A stretch of 64,000 nt of DNA from the NCBI GenBank assembly GCA_030159075.1, contig BROG01000445.1:1-64000 (forward strand), given 5' to 3'. Source of the DNA: Atrina japonica. Taxonomy: Eukaryota; Mollusca; Bivalvia; Pterioida; Pinnidae. Positions 44,559 through 58,234 of this stretch are shown one piece after another (positions within the stretch are counted from its first letter, which is position 1; every line of letters starts with the position of its first letter). The notes beneath the pieces were generated by a model that did no database searches, was not told the origin of the DNA, and saw only the letters and a program-made list of their open reading frames with translations. Made by a program: the position numbers and the translations under genes.

Positions 44559-46058
44559 AAAGGTGTTCTTTCGCAGGCTGTGTTGTCTGTATGGTCAAAA
44601 ATTGATTTTTCACCAAAAACTAACGTTTTTGGCCAACATGTTTAATTTTACCTTTTTAATTCTGTACAAGTTTTATAACATGTTTTATATTGTTTATATG
44701 GTAGGTGCTTCTTATATGGTTATTAAAATCTCTTCTATTCCCATACCTGTAAAATGAGTTTGTAATTTAAAAAACAGTGCAGTGATTGATATTTTTCAGT
44801 GAACAATTAATAAAAATTATGTATGAAATTCTAGTGCATATTTAAATGTATTCATTCGATGATCGTGTCAAAATTTACTCATTCCTTTACTTCCTTCTAA
44901 GTAAACATTTTGAAATCTTCAGCCATTATTCAAATACTGTAACTGTTTAGCAGGTTTGTCTTTAAAAACTTCCGTCATCCAACACAGAAATTTTGTTGTT
45001 GTGAAAATAAGATTGCATTGTCTAAAGAATTTATTTCCAAAGCATGAGTTCCTGCTTTGGAAAGGATTATAATGAGTGTAGTTTAATCCTGTGATCAAAC
45101 CCTTGGAACTTGTAAGTGCTACTGGGAAAAACAGGAAACTCGAAATTGGAAATGGGTCAATGTGTAAACAGACTTTAGTCTTGTCATCAAGCACCTGTTT
45201 ATTCTATACAACACTAGCATTATTTTCTGCCTGGAAAATTCTTCCTGATATTGATCATAAAATATAAAGGAGGGGATGAAAAATTTAGATACAGTGACCG
45301 TTTTATCTGTCATATTTTTAGCTCAGGTCAGGTGAACTATAGTAAAATCCATATAATCTGGCAGGGTGGAGTGACACTTTCGTGAACCCTCCCTTGACCT
45401 GGACGAGTTTAAATTTTAGGTAATAAAGCATAACAACATTAAAATTACACTGGCAAAAGATTTAGTTCCTACTTGTTGTCATTCCTATGGTTATTCAGTT
45501 GGTGATAAAATGCAATTCCTGTGAAGCCTGTCATAATTGAAAATTGAACCAACTGATTTGATAATCAAATGGTTTCTCTGCACTGCCAAGTTATGTGAAT
45601 CGGACAATATTGTCGTCAGTCTCCATTAGTTGTACATCTGTTGGACATTTTCAAAAATCTTCTCAGACATTGCTGAATCATTTATGATGAACTTAGCATG
45701 AGTGATAGAAAGGGTATGTTGAATCAAATTTGAACTTCTTTTTGTCCTCTGCCCATAGCAGAATTTGAGATTAATTTTTCTGTCAGACATTTGGTTTGTC
45801 ATTCCTTCTGTCAGTCTGCTACACATATTTCACATTTGGTTTCCATAGTGTAACTTCAGTTTTCCTCCATGACAAATTTAGCATATTGGCTTGTTAAGTT
45901 TAGTTGACAACCTTAGTGAGTTTGAAGTCAAGGTAAACTTATAGACAATAAACAAAATTTGCAGAGTTGTTTTTGGTCATACCCGAGACAACAAACACAT
46001 ACATTGACTTGTGACGTGCTCCAGAAGTGAAAGTCAAAGGTCTTTATGTAAAATGATA
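44559..46058. other. AT-rich sequence, nothing recognised
   Basis: No gene, splice pair or repeat family could be supported. Confidence 0.4.
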
Positions 46059-46060
46059 TA

Positions 46061-46930
46061 CAGTGGAATCTCGTTATGTCAATATCGGATGAGTTGAAAT
46101 TTCGATTATGTCGAAAGTCGAACGGCCGGTACCGATTATTTTACTATATATTTATACTAATTTTATTCCGGATATTTCAAAATTTCGCTTATCTCAAAGT
46201 ATTTTACTGGTCTGAAGTATTGAAATATTGCAAAATTGTCACTTGTTATCTCGGAGTTACCATCTGCAATTGAAGGTTTATGTTTTGTACGCAAAAATCA
46301 TTTTTAAAATTAGTAACTAGTGCCTTAATTTTTCTCTTAACTCACATATAATCATAGTTGTTTTGACTTATGATAATATTAAAACACAAAATAGTTCCGA
46401 TTCAGTAAGTACGTGCCAATTTGGTAATTCATCGTAACACTTTTGAACTGGTAAATTTGTCATAGGACTAGTAAATTTTCTTTCCAACTAGTCCCATTGA
46501 CTAGTGGGACATAACTGCTAAATTCGACCCCTGGTTATAGCAAAATGGGCTGAATGGTTAAAATAAAATTTGTTAAAAAATATTTCACTCTAAATCTAGG
46601 CTAAATGGGAACTTTCTGGGAAGTCAAAAGTAAACAGAAAGGTTTTTGTTACTTTTTATTTACACAAGTTATTAAATTTTGCTTGGCAAAAAGTTAAGAA
46701 TTGACTTTCGTGTGAATATTGATCATTTTGTTATAATTCTATAAAAGATGATGGTTTAGGCATCAAGGGATACAGAAATTAGTTAGTTATGAGCAAAAAT
46801 TTGTTATATCAAGTTTGTTGTAAAATTGTTTTTCAACTAAGAATATATCAAGGTGCAGTCAGGTAATATTAAATGTTTCGTTATGTGTATGAATTCGAAA
46901 AACCGAGTTTGTTATATTAAAGTTTTACTG
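46061..46930. mobile_element. 870-bp mariner-like non-autonomous element
   Basis: The left end cagtggaatctcgttatgtc and right end (inverse) cagtaaaactttaatataac share the CAGT start, and TA lies at both borders (46059-46060 and 46931-46932). The interior has tcgaattatgtcgaaa-like words. The TIRs are diverged. No transposase motif. Confidence 0.65.
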
Positions 46931-47380
46931 TAATTGGAGGAAAAGGGGTCCGTTATTGACGTCTCTAACGATGTGGGGTTTCCTACCTTTGACATATTGA
47001 TGTGACGTACACAAAAAATGAGTTTGACGCGTTCAGGAGAATCCATGACATGATGTAGGCTAATAATCCATGTTACCAATGTTTTCATTTATGGTAGAAA
47101 CAGATTCAACAGCTTGTGTAAGTTGATTATCATGTTTGTCTAACTCTCGTTAGACTGTCACAAAAACATGAGATACAGCATACAAACTTTGTGAGAGACA
47201 GTTGATTCTTTATCCAGTAAACATCACAGGCCATTGTTTCATGCAACCCCACCCTGTACCATTAACACCCCTAGACCAGTGGTAGTAGGGTGATACTAGG
47301 GGGAATTGCATGAAACCAGTGCCTGTGGTATACATGTATATTTGTACAGTATATGCAAATTAAGAATAGTTTATAGTTCA
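46931..47380. other. AT-rich spacer
   Basis: Nothing recognisable. A self-complementary stretch around 47225-47330 (ggccattgtttcatgcaacc and attgcatgaaaccagtgcct) suggests a further foldback element of about 110 bp. Confidence 0.45.
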
Positions 47381-47784
47381 GGGCCCGAAATCACCAGATT
47401 TACTCAATACTCAAGCTCAACTTTTGTTTCATTATTTTGACTATAAAATTGTTTATAAAACTTTTGGATGTTAGTGATTAGGAAACATATTATGATTTTT
47501 AATCATTTACATGTAAATTTTTGCGTCACATTTATGATTTTCCTTTTAAAAAACGAATAAATACGTTGAGTACGGTACTCAAAGTTTGAGTACGTACTCA
47601 AACATTTTTTTAATATTTCTGAAATTTTCTTCAAATGGGCAATATTTTTTATCATTACTTACAATTGTGTGCCATCAATATACAAACATGTCCAATTACA
47701 GAAAAAAAATTGCATGTTTTTACCTTAAAATCGCTAAAAGTTAGTTGAGCTTGAGTACTGAGTAAATTTGGTGACTTCGGGCCC
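47381..47784. mobile_element. 404-bp MITE (gggcccgaagtcacc family), copy 2
   Basis: TIRs gggcccgaaatcaccagatt and ggtgacttcgggccc are inverse complements over about 40 bp. The sequence closely parallels 4111-4513 throughout, including the palindromic gtacggtactcaaagtttga core. No target duplication was seen. Confidence 0.9.
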
Positions 47785-47911
47785 AGGTGACAACCTTAAG
47801 TAAGTTTGAGGCCAGGATACAGATTGTGTGAGACACAATTGTTTCTTTATCATTATGTTATGCTAACATACAAATAATTTTTTTTTTTAAAAAGATCATG
47901 TCTCTGTTTTT

Positions 47912-47990
47912 AGGTCACCTGAACCAAAGGCTCAGTGTGACCTATTGTGATCTACTTTTGTCTGTTGTCCATCGTCTGTTGTTAAAGCAG
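47912..47990 (+). repeat. Head fragment of the aggtcacc...gggcctcttg group
   Basis: aggtcacctgaaccaaaggc then tcagtgtgacctattgtgat matches the hairpin head at 50583-50625. Confidence 0.75.
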
Positions 47991-50582
47991 CATTAGCTAA
48001 GTTAGGAATTTTTTTTCAGAAAGTGTGTAATAATCATGAAATGATTGTATACCATAAAAAATCACCCGACAATACAATTTACCGTCGAAAACAGAGTGCA
48101 GATGCCAAAAAATCTTAAAATATTTTTGTGCTTACATGGAAACTGAAACAAGATATGGCGTCTGATTACTTTCTGATCATCTCCGTAGATAGATGTCTAC
48201 GAGATTTGCTGGTTGATTGAAGTTACAAGAATAACTAGCACCCAAGACGAATCGTACCAAGTCAAAGACCTAGACCAACTAAGTGACAAACTTTGCCTAA
48301 CAATTGATAGAAGAATACTTTTGTATTACCATATTTTGATATCACATATTAGATTACATATGTCAAGATACTATCATTTATGTTTAAAACAATGACGTCA
48401 TACTATTGGTGGCATTCTATGATAAAAATGTGAAGGATGTGTATGCAGTAGTTATATAAAAATAAAAATATCCTTGCATCATATTTAGTTTTTTTTTTTT
48501 TACTAGAGTGATATTTTGCCGGGATTGTTCTATTTAAATTCTAAATTTCTCAGAAGATTGTCATTTTTTTTTAGAGTGGGTACTCTTAGATAAATTTGGC
48601 AATACATTTAGGTTTATAATTTCGCTAGTTGTATGATACCACTATTTTCTTTCTGAAATATACATTTTCAACATTACAAACGCCAATCTCCATGGAATTT
48701 GTATTATGTAGTCTTAAATAAAAGATTATTTTAAAAAGGTTATTCAACAACTCCAATAAGATATTAGACCTTTATTCAGCCCAAAGATTCAATTGAAAGT
48801 TTAAAATTTAAGTTAGGTTTCCCTGTTTTTGATGTGAGCTGCATGGACAATAGTGACTTCAGCACCTCGGTGAGATTATGCATATTGTACATTTTAGATT
48901 TTATGGATTTGGACTACCGGCTTTGTACAAATGTATTATGGGGTTGTGTTTGCCCTACATATCGGTAAAGATGTTTACGGTTTATTTTAGTATGTATGAA
49001 TATGACAATTTATTTGTAAACAAAATTTGCATTGGATCAAAATGTATACGATATTCCCCTGTGTTATTATCAGCTAAAGATCAGAAAATTTTGATCTAAA
49101 CTTCTTTTTGAAAACGGTAACCAATGTGATTTACTAGCGGATTACTAAGCGCATTTTTGCATCTGGATGCAGAAAAATGCTTCTACGGGTTTCCAAATTA
49201 AAAAGAATATTGTTTTTATTTGATGCATAAAGCATGACCCCCTAATGAAATATTGCCTTACAATTAATCAAATACTTAAAATTATGTGCAGTTACCAGGG
49301 AGAGTGTGCCCCTAAAGTTCATAAAATAGGTGTGAAACCTTTAATTTGTCTATAAAAGGTTGGAAAATTAAAAACAAATTTCCCAAAATGTTCGTGCCTC
49401 ACTCCACTCGGCATATAATTATTTAATTTACATCCACTCAAACTTTAAATCTTCAGTCGGCTTTTGATGGTTACATCACCTTAAGTATCACCCACTGTTG
49501 TAAATATTTATTGCATAATCAAAAAGCATATGATAACAATGAAAGCCGATCGCATGCATAGTTTTGTGCATTACTGTACGTACTATATGTAATTTTCTGC
49601 TATTGTAGAAGTTAATACTCAACCCCCTCCCCTTTAAAAAAATCCTGATTCTGCCCCTGCACCTAGTGACATCGGTACTATAAAACAAAATTTTCTTTTA
49701 CAGTGTTTTTATATCAAGTAATTTCTGAACGTGCAAGTGTTTTGGGCAATTGATTCCAAGTAATTTTATCATTGACACTATGATCACATATATATAAATT
49801 CTGCATTGTGTAGTATATGAATCTTCTAGTAGTCGACTAAAATGTTTTAACACAGGTATCATATTTAATTTATGATATAAATATATATGTATATAGATTT
49901 GTTCATATAGTTTTTTTTTTAATTCCCTCCAGGTAGAATGAATGAGGATAGGGCCTCACAAAACCACATTTTCGTCATTATCACTGTAATTACAAAATCA
50001 TTAGCTCCCTTTTAGTTCCTTTAATTGCCTGAAAGCCTGCTTGGCTAAAATAATATTTTGATAGCAATAATAGCTTAAACTTCAAGAAAAAATTTTTGGA
50101 ATGTAAGTTAATTCAGTAATGCAAATTTTTTACTTAAATTATTTGATTTTCTCATAAAAATTACTTTTGAGAACCCACTGAGATGAATTTTCATGGGTGC
50201 TGTTATGAATATTTTCAAGTTTCGAATTGATATGAACACATGCCATAATGATTATTTCCAATTCAATTCAACCACACTAAGTGCTGATTTCCATATTTCC
50301 GAAGGGCCGAAATCAGTTGGTGCCAATTTGACTTGGTTACGAGTTGACCAGCAATACTATAATTAGACACCGAAGTAATTGGACTATTTTAGCATTTTAT
50401 TTTGTGTTTTCTCCCGATAAATAAAATCACTAAATTCGGGTAGATTGGATTCACTAGAAATGCATTTTACCCCGTTAGAATGAAAAAGACTACGCTTGTC
50501 TACAAATTTTCCGATTTGAGGTCGCAGTGAAAATTGCCCACAATACCATATTTTTTTTTTATACATGCCCACTAATATATTT
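47991..50582. other. AT-rich sequence, mostly unrecognised
   Basis: No gene supported. The words tgtctataaaaggttggaaaa (49349-49368) and tccctccaggtaga (49924-49937) recur in the flanks of the LINE at 3393-3635. The words ctgattctgcccctg (49634-49648) resemble the ggcggat(c/t)cag TIR. A relative of that MITE family is therefore likely here, in pieces. Confidence 0.4.
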
Positions 50583-52526
50583 AGGTCACCTTGAGCTAAA
50601 GGCTCAGGGTGACCTATTGTGATCGTCTTTAGTCTGTCGTAGTCCGTTGCACACATTTTCGACTTCTTCTCAAGAACCAGTGGGCCAATTTTAACCAAAC
50701 TGGGCATATAGCATCCCCATGTGAAGCTGCATAAAGTTTGCAAATGGAAAGGGGCTAGGACATATGGGGGGCTCAAAAGGGGCCAAAAAGGACTAAAACT
50801 TGGTACATCTTTAAAAATCTTCTTCTCATGAACCAATGATCAGATGATTTTCAAATTTTGTGTGCATGATTGTTAAGTCAATATCTACAAAGTTTGCAAA
50901 CAAAAATGAAATCTGTCCATACACAATCCACTAGGGGGCACTTCAGTAACACAGGGTACAATGGTATTACAAATTGCTTAATAACTCAAAACTGATCGAC
51001 TTTCTGTATACAAAGATATGAGAAAGTTGTTAAGAATTATCTAAGGATCATTTTGACCAAATTTCAAGGTCATGGGGTCAAAGGTCAAGGTTACAGGCAC
51101 CTAAGTCTATAATTTTTTTGTGTAAAATTTTCAACATTTTTGACTACTTCTCCAGAACCATTGTACCAATTTGAACCAAACTTGACAGGAAGTATAACCA
51201 TGTAAAGCCCCATAAAGTTTGTGGATGAAAAGGGGCTAGGGCTAAACATGGCTGTCATGGCTATAAATAGAATGAATGAGTCAGCAGATATTTTTGATTT
51301 TATACATGTATCTCCAAAATTATGAAAGCTAGAGAAAAAACTATTACCTTAAAATGAGCAGCTTGCAAAAATCTACAATTATTTCACTATGGTGGAAATT
51401 GTCTGGTCGACACTTATGCGAGTTTTTTCCCATTTTTTGTGAATTTTTTATGTTTTTGACATTATCTTGAAAAGTATAATAGGAAGAGTGAAAGTGAAAG
51501 AAGCAAAAATGTTCAGCTCACAAAGATCTACTAAAAAGTCAGAGGGCTGAAATTCTCAGGTTGCTCCTTATGGGAGTTATTTTCCCTTTTTTGTGAATTT
51601 TTCATGTTTTTGGATGTTTTTTGATATTATCTTGAAACGTATAATAGGTAGTGTAAAAGTTAAAGAAACAAAAATGTTCAGCATGCAAAGATCTACAAAA
51701 AAGTCAATAGGGCTGAAATTGTCGGGTTGGCCCTTATGGGAGTTATTTCCCCTTTTAAGTGTATTTTTGATGTTTTTTTGATGTTTATTGACATTATCTT
51801 GAAAAGAATACAAGGCAAAATAAAAGTGAAAGAAGCAAAAATGTTCAGAATGCAAAGATCTACAAAAGAGTAAAAAAGGCCGAAATTGTCAGGTCGCCCC
51901 TTATGAGAGTTATTTCCCTTTTTAATGGATTTTTCATGTTTTTGACAGTTTTTTCCTATTATCTTGAAAAGTATAATGGATAGTTAGACAGTGAAAGAGC
52001 AAAAATGTTCAGCATGCAAAAATCTACAAAAATGTAAATAGGGCAGAAATTGTCAGATTGCCCTTTATGGGAGTTATTTATCCTTTTAAGTTGATTTGTC
52101 ATGTTTTTGGATGTTTTTTGACATTATCTTGAAAAGAGTAAAAGTGAAAGAAGCAAAAATGTTCAGCTTGCAAAGATCTACAAAAAAGTCAAAAGGACAG
52201 AAATTGTCAGATCACCCCTTTTGGGAGTTATTTCTCCTTTTAAGTGGATTTTTCATGTTTTTGGATGTTTTTTGACATTATCTTGAAAAGTATAATAGGT
52301 AGAATAAAAGTGAATAAGCAGAAATTTCAGTAAGCAAAGATCTATAAAAAAGTCAGAGTTATTTCCTCTTTTAGTGGATTTTTTGTGTTTTTGACAAAAA
52401 GTATAAGTTTTTTGTCAAATTTGAGACATTTTCGAATTTTCTCAAGAACCAGTGGACTAAGTTCAGCCAAACCTGACTTAAAATTTTTCTCAGGTGACCA
52501 TTAAGGTCCATTGGGCCTCTTGTTTA
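50583..52526 (+). repeat. aggtcacc...gggcctcttg element with 165-bp tandem core
   Basis: The hairpin head aggtcaccttgagctaaagg/ctcagggtgacct starts the element. A nonrepetitive part with agaaccagtgggccaatttt and aaggtcatggggtcaaaggt follows, then a tandem core (51290-52400), and the tail ctcaggtgaccattaaggtc plus cattgggcctcttgttt. Such elements are noncoding. The architecture (hairpin, tandem core of about 160 bp, conserved tail) resembles bivalve non-autonomous Helitron/Helentron elements as remembered; not proven. Confidence 0.8.
51290..52400 (+). repeat. Seven-unit tandem array of ~165 bp
   Basis: The word g(g/c)gagtta-t recurs at about 51428, 51573, 51738, 51905, 52069, 52223 and 52350, each preceded by gctgaaattgtc-like and aaaatgttcagc(a/t)tgcaaagat-like sequence. 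It is followed by tcatgtttttggatgttttt and gacattatcttgaaaagtat. The last unit is shortened. Confidence 0.9.
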
Positions 52527-52659
52527 TTATTTTCACATTTGTAATACTTTTAAACAAGCCAATATGTGCAAGTGTAATTAATGAGAAATTTGTATCTTTA
52601 TATAAGAATATATTATCAATTAAAGAAAAAAATCACACCCTAGCTGCTGCTAATGCTGC

Positions 52660-53264
52660 TTTAACTTCTTGACATTTTCAACTTCTCCTCAAAAACTAGT
52701 GGGCCAATATTTACCAAATATCCCCCATGTGAAGCTGCATAAAGTTTGTAAATGAAAAGGGTGGTCCCAAAAGGGGACAAAAAACAATGATAAGATGAAT
52801 TTCAAATTTTGTATGCAAAAATGTTAAGTTGACATCTACAAAGTTTGCAAATGAAAATGATGTCTGTTCGTAAACGAGATACTAGGGGGTCTTCTATAAC
52901 ATAGGGTACAGTTTTATACGAATGGCTTATTAACTCAAAACTGATGACTTCATTGTACACAAAGATATATGACAAAGTTTTAGGAATTATCTATGGATAA
53001 TTGTGACAAAGTTTCAAGGTCATAGGCACCTAATATATTTTTCCATCGAATTTCTATACATTTTTGACTTCTCAAAAACCAGTGTGTCAGTTTTATTCAA
53101 ACTTGGCAGGAAGTATATTCCCATAGCTACATATAAAGTGGGGCAAAAGTTTGTACAACTTTAAACTATCATGAACCAATGATTAGCCTATTCTCACCAT
53201 AATCATCCTTTACTCGGGTGAGTACCATGACCAATACCCTGGTAAGGTCCATTGGGCCTCTCAT
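52660..53264 (+). repeat. aggtcacc...gggcctctt group, shorter copy
   Basis: Words cattttcaacttctcctcaa, cccatgtgaagctgcataaa, gtttcaaggtcatagg and the tail ggtaaggtccattgggcctc parallel 50583-52526, without the hairpin head and without the 165-bp array. Confidence 0.75.
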
Positions 53265-53284
53265 TGATATTTTATTTTAAATCA

Positions 53285-53475
53285 CAGTCTCTAACCTCCA
53301 GTCAGCCCAGGTTTCAGCCCCACTGGAACCTAAGGTGATTATGGGAGAAAGTTTGCTTGTTGTGGATGGTTAGTGGTCTTTTTCTGAGCGATTGGGTTTT
53401 CTCTCCACCATTGAAAATTGGCTGTCACTGTGTAATTAAAAATCTGTTGCTATGTTATATGCCATTTAAAGCACA
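53285..53475 (+). mobile_element. SINE family B fragment (plus strand)
   Basis: Contains agccccactggaacctaagg, ttagtggtctttttctgagc, ctctccaccattgaaaattg and gctgtcactgtgtaat, in the order of the family B body at 58310-58440. The tRNA-like head is missing. Confidence 0.55.
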
Positions 53476-54300
53476 CAAATCCATATTTTTCTGTATCTTG
53501 TGTTCACTATTGCTAATAGTTGGATAATATTGGGTTCAAAATCCAGTGATATATTTTTGGACCCTCTACAATACACATCCTTGAGTCTTCATAACAGATG
53601 TTCATGACAGAAAGGAGGAAGTTAATATTTTAAAGAATTGAATAACGAGCTAAATGATCTTTGTATTCCTTATAAAATATGTGACATGTGCTTCCAAGTT
53701 TTCCTATGAGGTGATGTGTGGATTGTAAGTACATTAGGCGTATCATTAATGGAGAGTTTCCTATTTAGTCTGCAGGACCCTTGTGGTATTACAACACTTT
53801 CTACTTGTACATTCATCAACAGAAATGCTGTTACAGGATATTCTGGATTTAATCCACTTCTAAATCTGAGATGTTTAGCAACGGAATACTACTTTAAATG
53901 GTTGTATACCCTGGTACAGGAAATTCTGAATTCAAAAGTACTTGCTATTCTGACTCAAACATTTGTCATGGGATCACATCTGCCTGTACAATCACAGAAA
54001 TAATATACATGTACATGTAGTTAAAGTTGGGTCACATTTATTCAAAAAAGAAAAAATAAGGTCCTAGATACAATGAACATTAATTATCACCCATAAAAAT
54101 GATTTCTGTTAAAGGCTTATGGAAATCTGTCAATCTTTGCCATTTATTTTTCTGTTGTTTTTCTCTTCTCCACGTTCTCCCCTTGTTTGTGCATGTTAAT
54201 CTGCCTTTGTCATTTTCTCTGAAACATGAAAGCAATTGAAACGTTACAAACTTTTTTATCACTCAGTTTTTTTATATATACCTACATAATACAGGAACAA
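53476..54300. other. AT-rich sequence, nothing certain
   Basis: A 95-codon open frame at 53716-54003 has no recognised domain and is not called. Confidence 0.4.
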
Positions 54301-54303
54301 ATA

Positions 54304-54490
54304 GAGTGGAAACTCCCCTAAAGACCACCTCGCTTAGCAGACCACCTCACATTTCAGACCATAAATTTCCAGTCTCTTGATAAATATTTAATAAGTACAG
54401 AACCTCACTTAAAAGAGTGAGACCACCTCACTAATTAGATCAGTTTGAGCCAGTCAATTAGGTGGTCTGAATTCTGTGGTTCCTCTTAAT
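54304..54490. repeat. gaccacctc repeat element
   Basis: The words agaccacctc(g/a)c occur several times (54326, 54340, 54421) with the inverse aggtggtctgaa near 54460. It resembles the cagtggaatctgtcttgagagacca element at 32516 in layout. Confidence 0.5.
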
Positions 54491-54860
54491 ACACATACAC
54501 ACAAATTTAGTAAGAGAAACAGACACATATATTTGATATAGTAACGTGCCAAAATTGATGCAACTTTTTATTTTTCAAAATTCAGCAAATTTAACAAAAC
54601 AAATTCAAATTTCTTCAGTCACGGTGACAAGGAGTAACAACCAGGCTCCGATTAGTTTTTAAAAAAACTTTTGTTAAATCTGGGGTGTCAGTCTTGTATC
54701 ATTGGTAAACTTACAGTCATTTTTGGGAGGAATTAATGAAAAAAATCAAGAAAAACAACATTTCTTTAAAGAATGAATGGGAGGTCAGGAAACAGGTCAA
54801 AATTAGGGATCTCCCATGGAAATCAGGAGAGTTGGAAAGTACTGTATTTATGTATATACC

Positions 54861-54884
<24 letters not shown>
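54861..54884. repeat. (AT)n tract left of a MITE
   Basis: Short AT run directly upstream of the 179-bp MITE. Confidence 0.9.
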
Positions 54885-55175
<291 letters not shown>

Positions 55176-55544
55176 TGGTGTAAGAAGCAAATGAAAAGTA
55201 GGTGGGGGCAATTTTTTTTTTTTTTTTTGAAAATGGTTTTCCCAGAAAAAAAATGTCATGTGCCTTTTGATTATGCAATTAATACGTACAACAGTGGTGG
55301 ATGTAGAAAAAATTTAAAAGGTGGGTGTATTTAGACTGGTGACATAAAATTATACTTAATTGTGATGCAATGCATGCATTTCCGACTTTTTATAGAAAAT
55401 TAAGAGTTTCACAACTATTTTATAAATTTTAGGGACATGGTCTCCCTGGTTACTTCACATGATTTTAATTGTTGGATTAATTGTCAGGCAATATTCATTA
55501 GGGGTCGTGTTTTATGCATCTAATAAAAAAATTTTTTTTTTCCT

Positions 55545-55715
55545 CATTTGGGAGCCTGTACAAGCGAGAGAACCCGGTTACAGTGTACCCAGGAAGAGAT
55601 CACCAGCCTTCTGCAAGTAAACTGGGAAACGTTCTCACAAAAATAAGCTTAGGTTCTAGCGGGCGGACAGGAAGTTAGAGACTTCTTGATTTAAAGCACG
55701 ATGCTCTGACAAGGT
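55545..55715 (-). mobile_element. SINE family B copy (minus strand, partial)
   Basis: Read on the minus strand it carries gtcagagcatcgtgctttaa, aacctaagcttatttttgtg, ttacttgcagaaggctggtg and tgggtacactgtaaccgggt, matching 58238-58400. The extreme head and tail are lost. Confidence 0.8.
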
Positions 55716-55914
55716 CAGTAGTCCAAGTCCATAAAATCCAAGATATACAGACAAAGCCTGGTTGGATCAAGGATTTTTGAGTTAGAGGAAAGAAAGAGTA
55801 TATAATTGTTTTCACCAAGTGTAGTGAGGTGTGAAAATTTTGGTAGGCCTAATTTAAAAGCTCTGGGAAGCCTTTTTCTGGATTCCAGACATGGTGCTAA
55901 TATAAAATAAAATT

Positions 55915-55965
55915 TGTGTGTGAAAAAAAGGGGGGGGGCTTAGTCCCCCGGTTCCTACATTTATG

Positions 55966-56041
<76 letters not shown>
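55915..56041. repeat. Poly-G-rich TIR-family scrap and (TA)n microsatellite
   Basis: ggggggggcttagtcccccg and gttcctaca at 55930-55960 recall the cataggcgtcgg family. A TA run of about 70 bp follows at 55972-56041. Confidence 0.7.
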
Positions 56042-56044
<3 letters not shown>

Positions 56045-57035
56045 AAAGATAGAGAGAGATTACATGTATCATGTTAATTGATCATGCAAGTCCCTCTTAT
56101 CCACCTGTCACTATAGACACTTCACCTGAGTACAATCGTATTGAACCTAGAGATCAATTGATGTAATTCAGGGATATCATCAAATTTGGATTCAAGATTT
56201 GTCACATTTGTATCATTTTCAACTTCATGTTTAGTGTCCAGGAAATTGCTATTTTAACTTGAGTTTGTTTTTATCACACGTTTTCCACAGCTCTTATGGC
56301 AGATAGGAATAGGTCATAAAAAGATGCAACATAATTTAGATGGTAATTGGTCATTAGGTGGTTACGTTTTCTACTTGTGGTAGATACAATATTAAGACTA
56401 ATTGATGCTAATTAATTGTCACTTAGAGAGACACACACTACCACTGTGATGAAACTTAAGTGAGGATGTTACTTTATAGTGTCTTGATTTTGTACAGATT
56501 TTTAGTTATCTGACATCAAGGACAAATTGCAATCACTTTTAAAACAAGAGCTGTGTTGATAGTGTTACAAAATCTTGACAGGCTATGCTTTAACTGTTTA
56601 ACTTCAGTGAGAAAATGATCACCTTTTCTCATGTTGATGTGCATTGGTTTAACATATCATTACTAAGTTGAGATTTCCTTATCTCACCCAAGGTGAGACA
56701 ACTGGTGCAATGACATCTTGTAAATGACCATGGTGCACTCTTTTGGTAGAGTAATTTTGTTATGTTTAACATGCTGTACAGACAGTACCCAATTATGTAC
56801 TTACATGTACATGTATATGGGTGTAACTAATGGTTATGGTGTGAGATGTTGGATATCTTGGCCACTCACCAAGGGTTAACTTGGGAAAGGTGCTTAGTTG
56901 AACCTTTGAAATAGAAATAGAAATAGTCAAATATCTGAAAATTATTGAAATTTTTAAAAAGAGTTAGGTCTATGCAGATTAGCTTATAGTAGCTTGAGAT
57001 CCTCCTCATAGAGATACATTTTAAAGAAGTAGTTG
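56042..57035. other. AT-rich sequence, nothing recognised
   Basis: No gene or repeat family supported. Confidence 0.4.
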
Positions 57036-57039
57036 ATTA

Positions 57040-57210
57040 CTGTATAGTTGCTTTTATTCGCAGGGGAATTAATTTCGCTATATTCGTGATTAAAGATAAT
57101 CCTGCGAAATTAAATACCTGTGAATATAATACTATAAATTGATGAAGTCAGAAGACAATTCGCAACCTATCTTGTGTGAAAATAAATACCTGTGAATTAG
57201 CTCTTTTAAC
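57040..57210 (+). mobile_element. TIR repeat with agttgctttt ends, plus-oriented copy
   Basis: ctgtatagttgcttttattc, attaatttcgctatattcgt, cgaaattaaatacctgtgaa and tgtgaaaataaatacctgtg parallel the inverse of 31729-31955. Confidence 0.65.
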
Positions 57211-58234
57211 TGATGTATATTTTAATTTAGTGAAAGTAAATTGTCATCAGAATTTTGAAGGTTTACAAAATGTCTGAAAATTTTAATGGGAATTTAATGT
57301 TCAAAGAATATTGATAACAGGTTTGAGCTAATTGATTATTGATTATGAAAGATTTGCAAAGGAATTGTATATAATTGTCAATAACATTGTTATTTTTAGT
57401 AGATATATAAAGAAAACAATCCTTGTTTACACAAACACTTGAAATCCTAACTCTGTAATCAGTGGATGAATATCTTATGGTTGGCTAAGTCTGAAACTTT
57501 GCTGACTAATCAAACTTGTACACAGTTTTAAGTGTTGATTTTCGATTAGAAGCTTCTGGTTGATATATAGGAAACAAAACGGAGACTCAGATCAATACGT
57601 CTTTATCTACTGAATCAGGATTTTTAACTTTTTGGTTTAGACAATGACGAATCTGCGCAAAACAGGATATGGTTTTCCTTTCGTGGAAGTGTTCACATTA
57701 TGATAAGACATCAGTGAAATTTACTTGGGAAAATTACAATTAGTTTTTTGTTTTTTCATATATTTTGTCCTTCAGTATACTTCAAGATCAAAGGGCTGTA
57801 TTACCAGTCTGTAGAGAGGCTTCTCTTAGGAGTAGACAAGTGCTTCTTTATATATCAGCGTTGATATCTATTTTGGATATTTTTGTAAACCATTTAATGC
57901 TTCACTCCCTATAGATATCATTTCAATTTCCCTTTTTTGCCCTATCAAGAATAAATTTTGTAAAATTTGCTGTTCATTGTAGTTATTCTTTAGATTTCTT
58001 TGCACACTTGAAAATAATTACAAATGACTTGCTTAAAGATGAATGTGTTTAAATTTTTCATCACATCAAGGTCAAATTATTGAAATTCAAGGTGACAGAT
58101 TAAAGCTACATGAAATTAAAGAAATGCAATCGTAATCAATCCATCAGTGGCAAAAAAAATTTTTGTAGTCCTAATCTAAATCTATTTTGTGCAGAATCAT
58201 TAACTGCCTAGAAGATTTGGTAATTATTCCAATG
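57211..58234. other. AT-rich sequence, nothing recognised
   Basis: No gene or repeat family supported. Confidence 0.4.

Noticed and set aside
50384..50836. 150-codon open frame on the minus strand
   Set aside because: It overlaps the head of the aggtcacc repeat element and has no recognisable domain.
53716..54003. 95-codon open frame, possible exon
   Set aside because: No recognised domain, no good acceptor upstream, and a length within chance.
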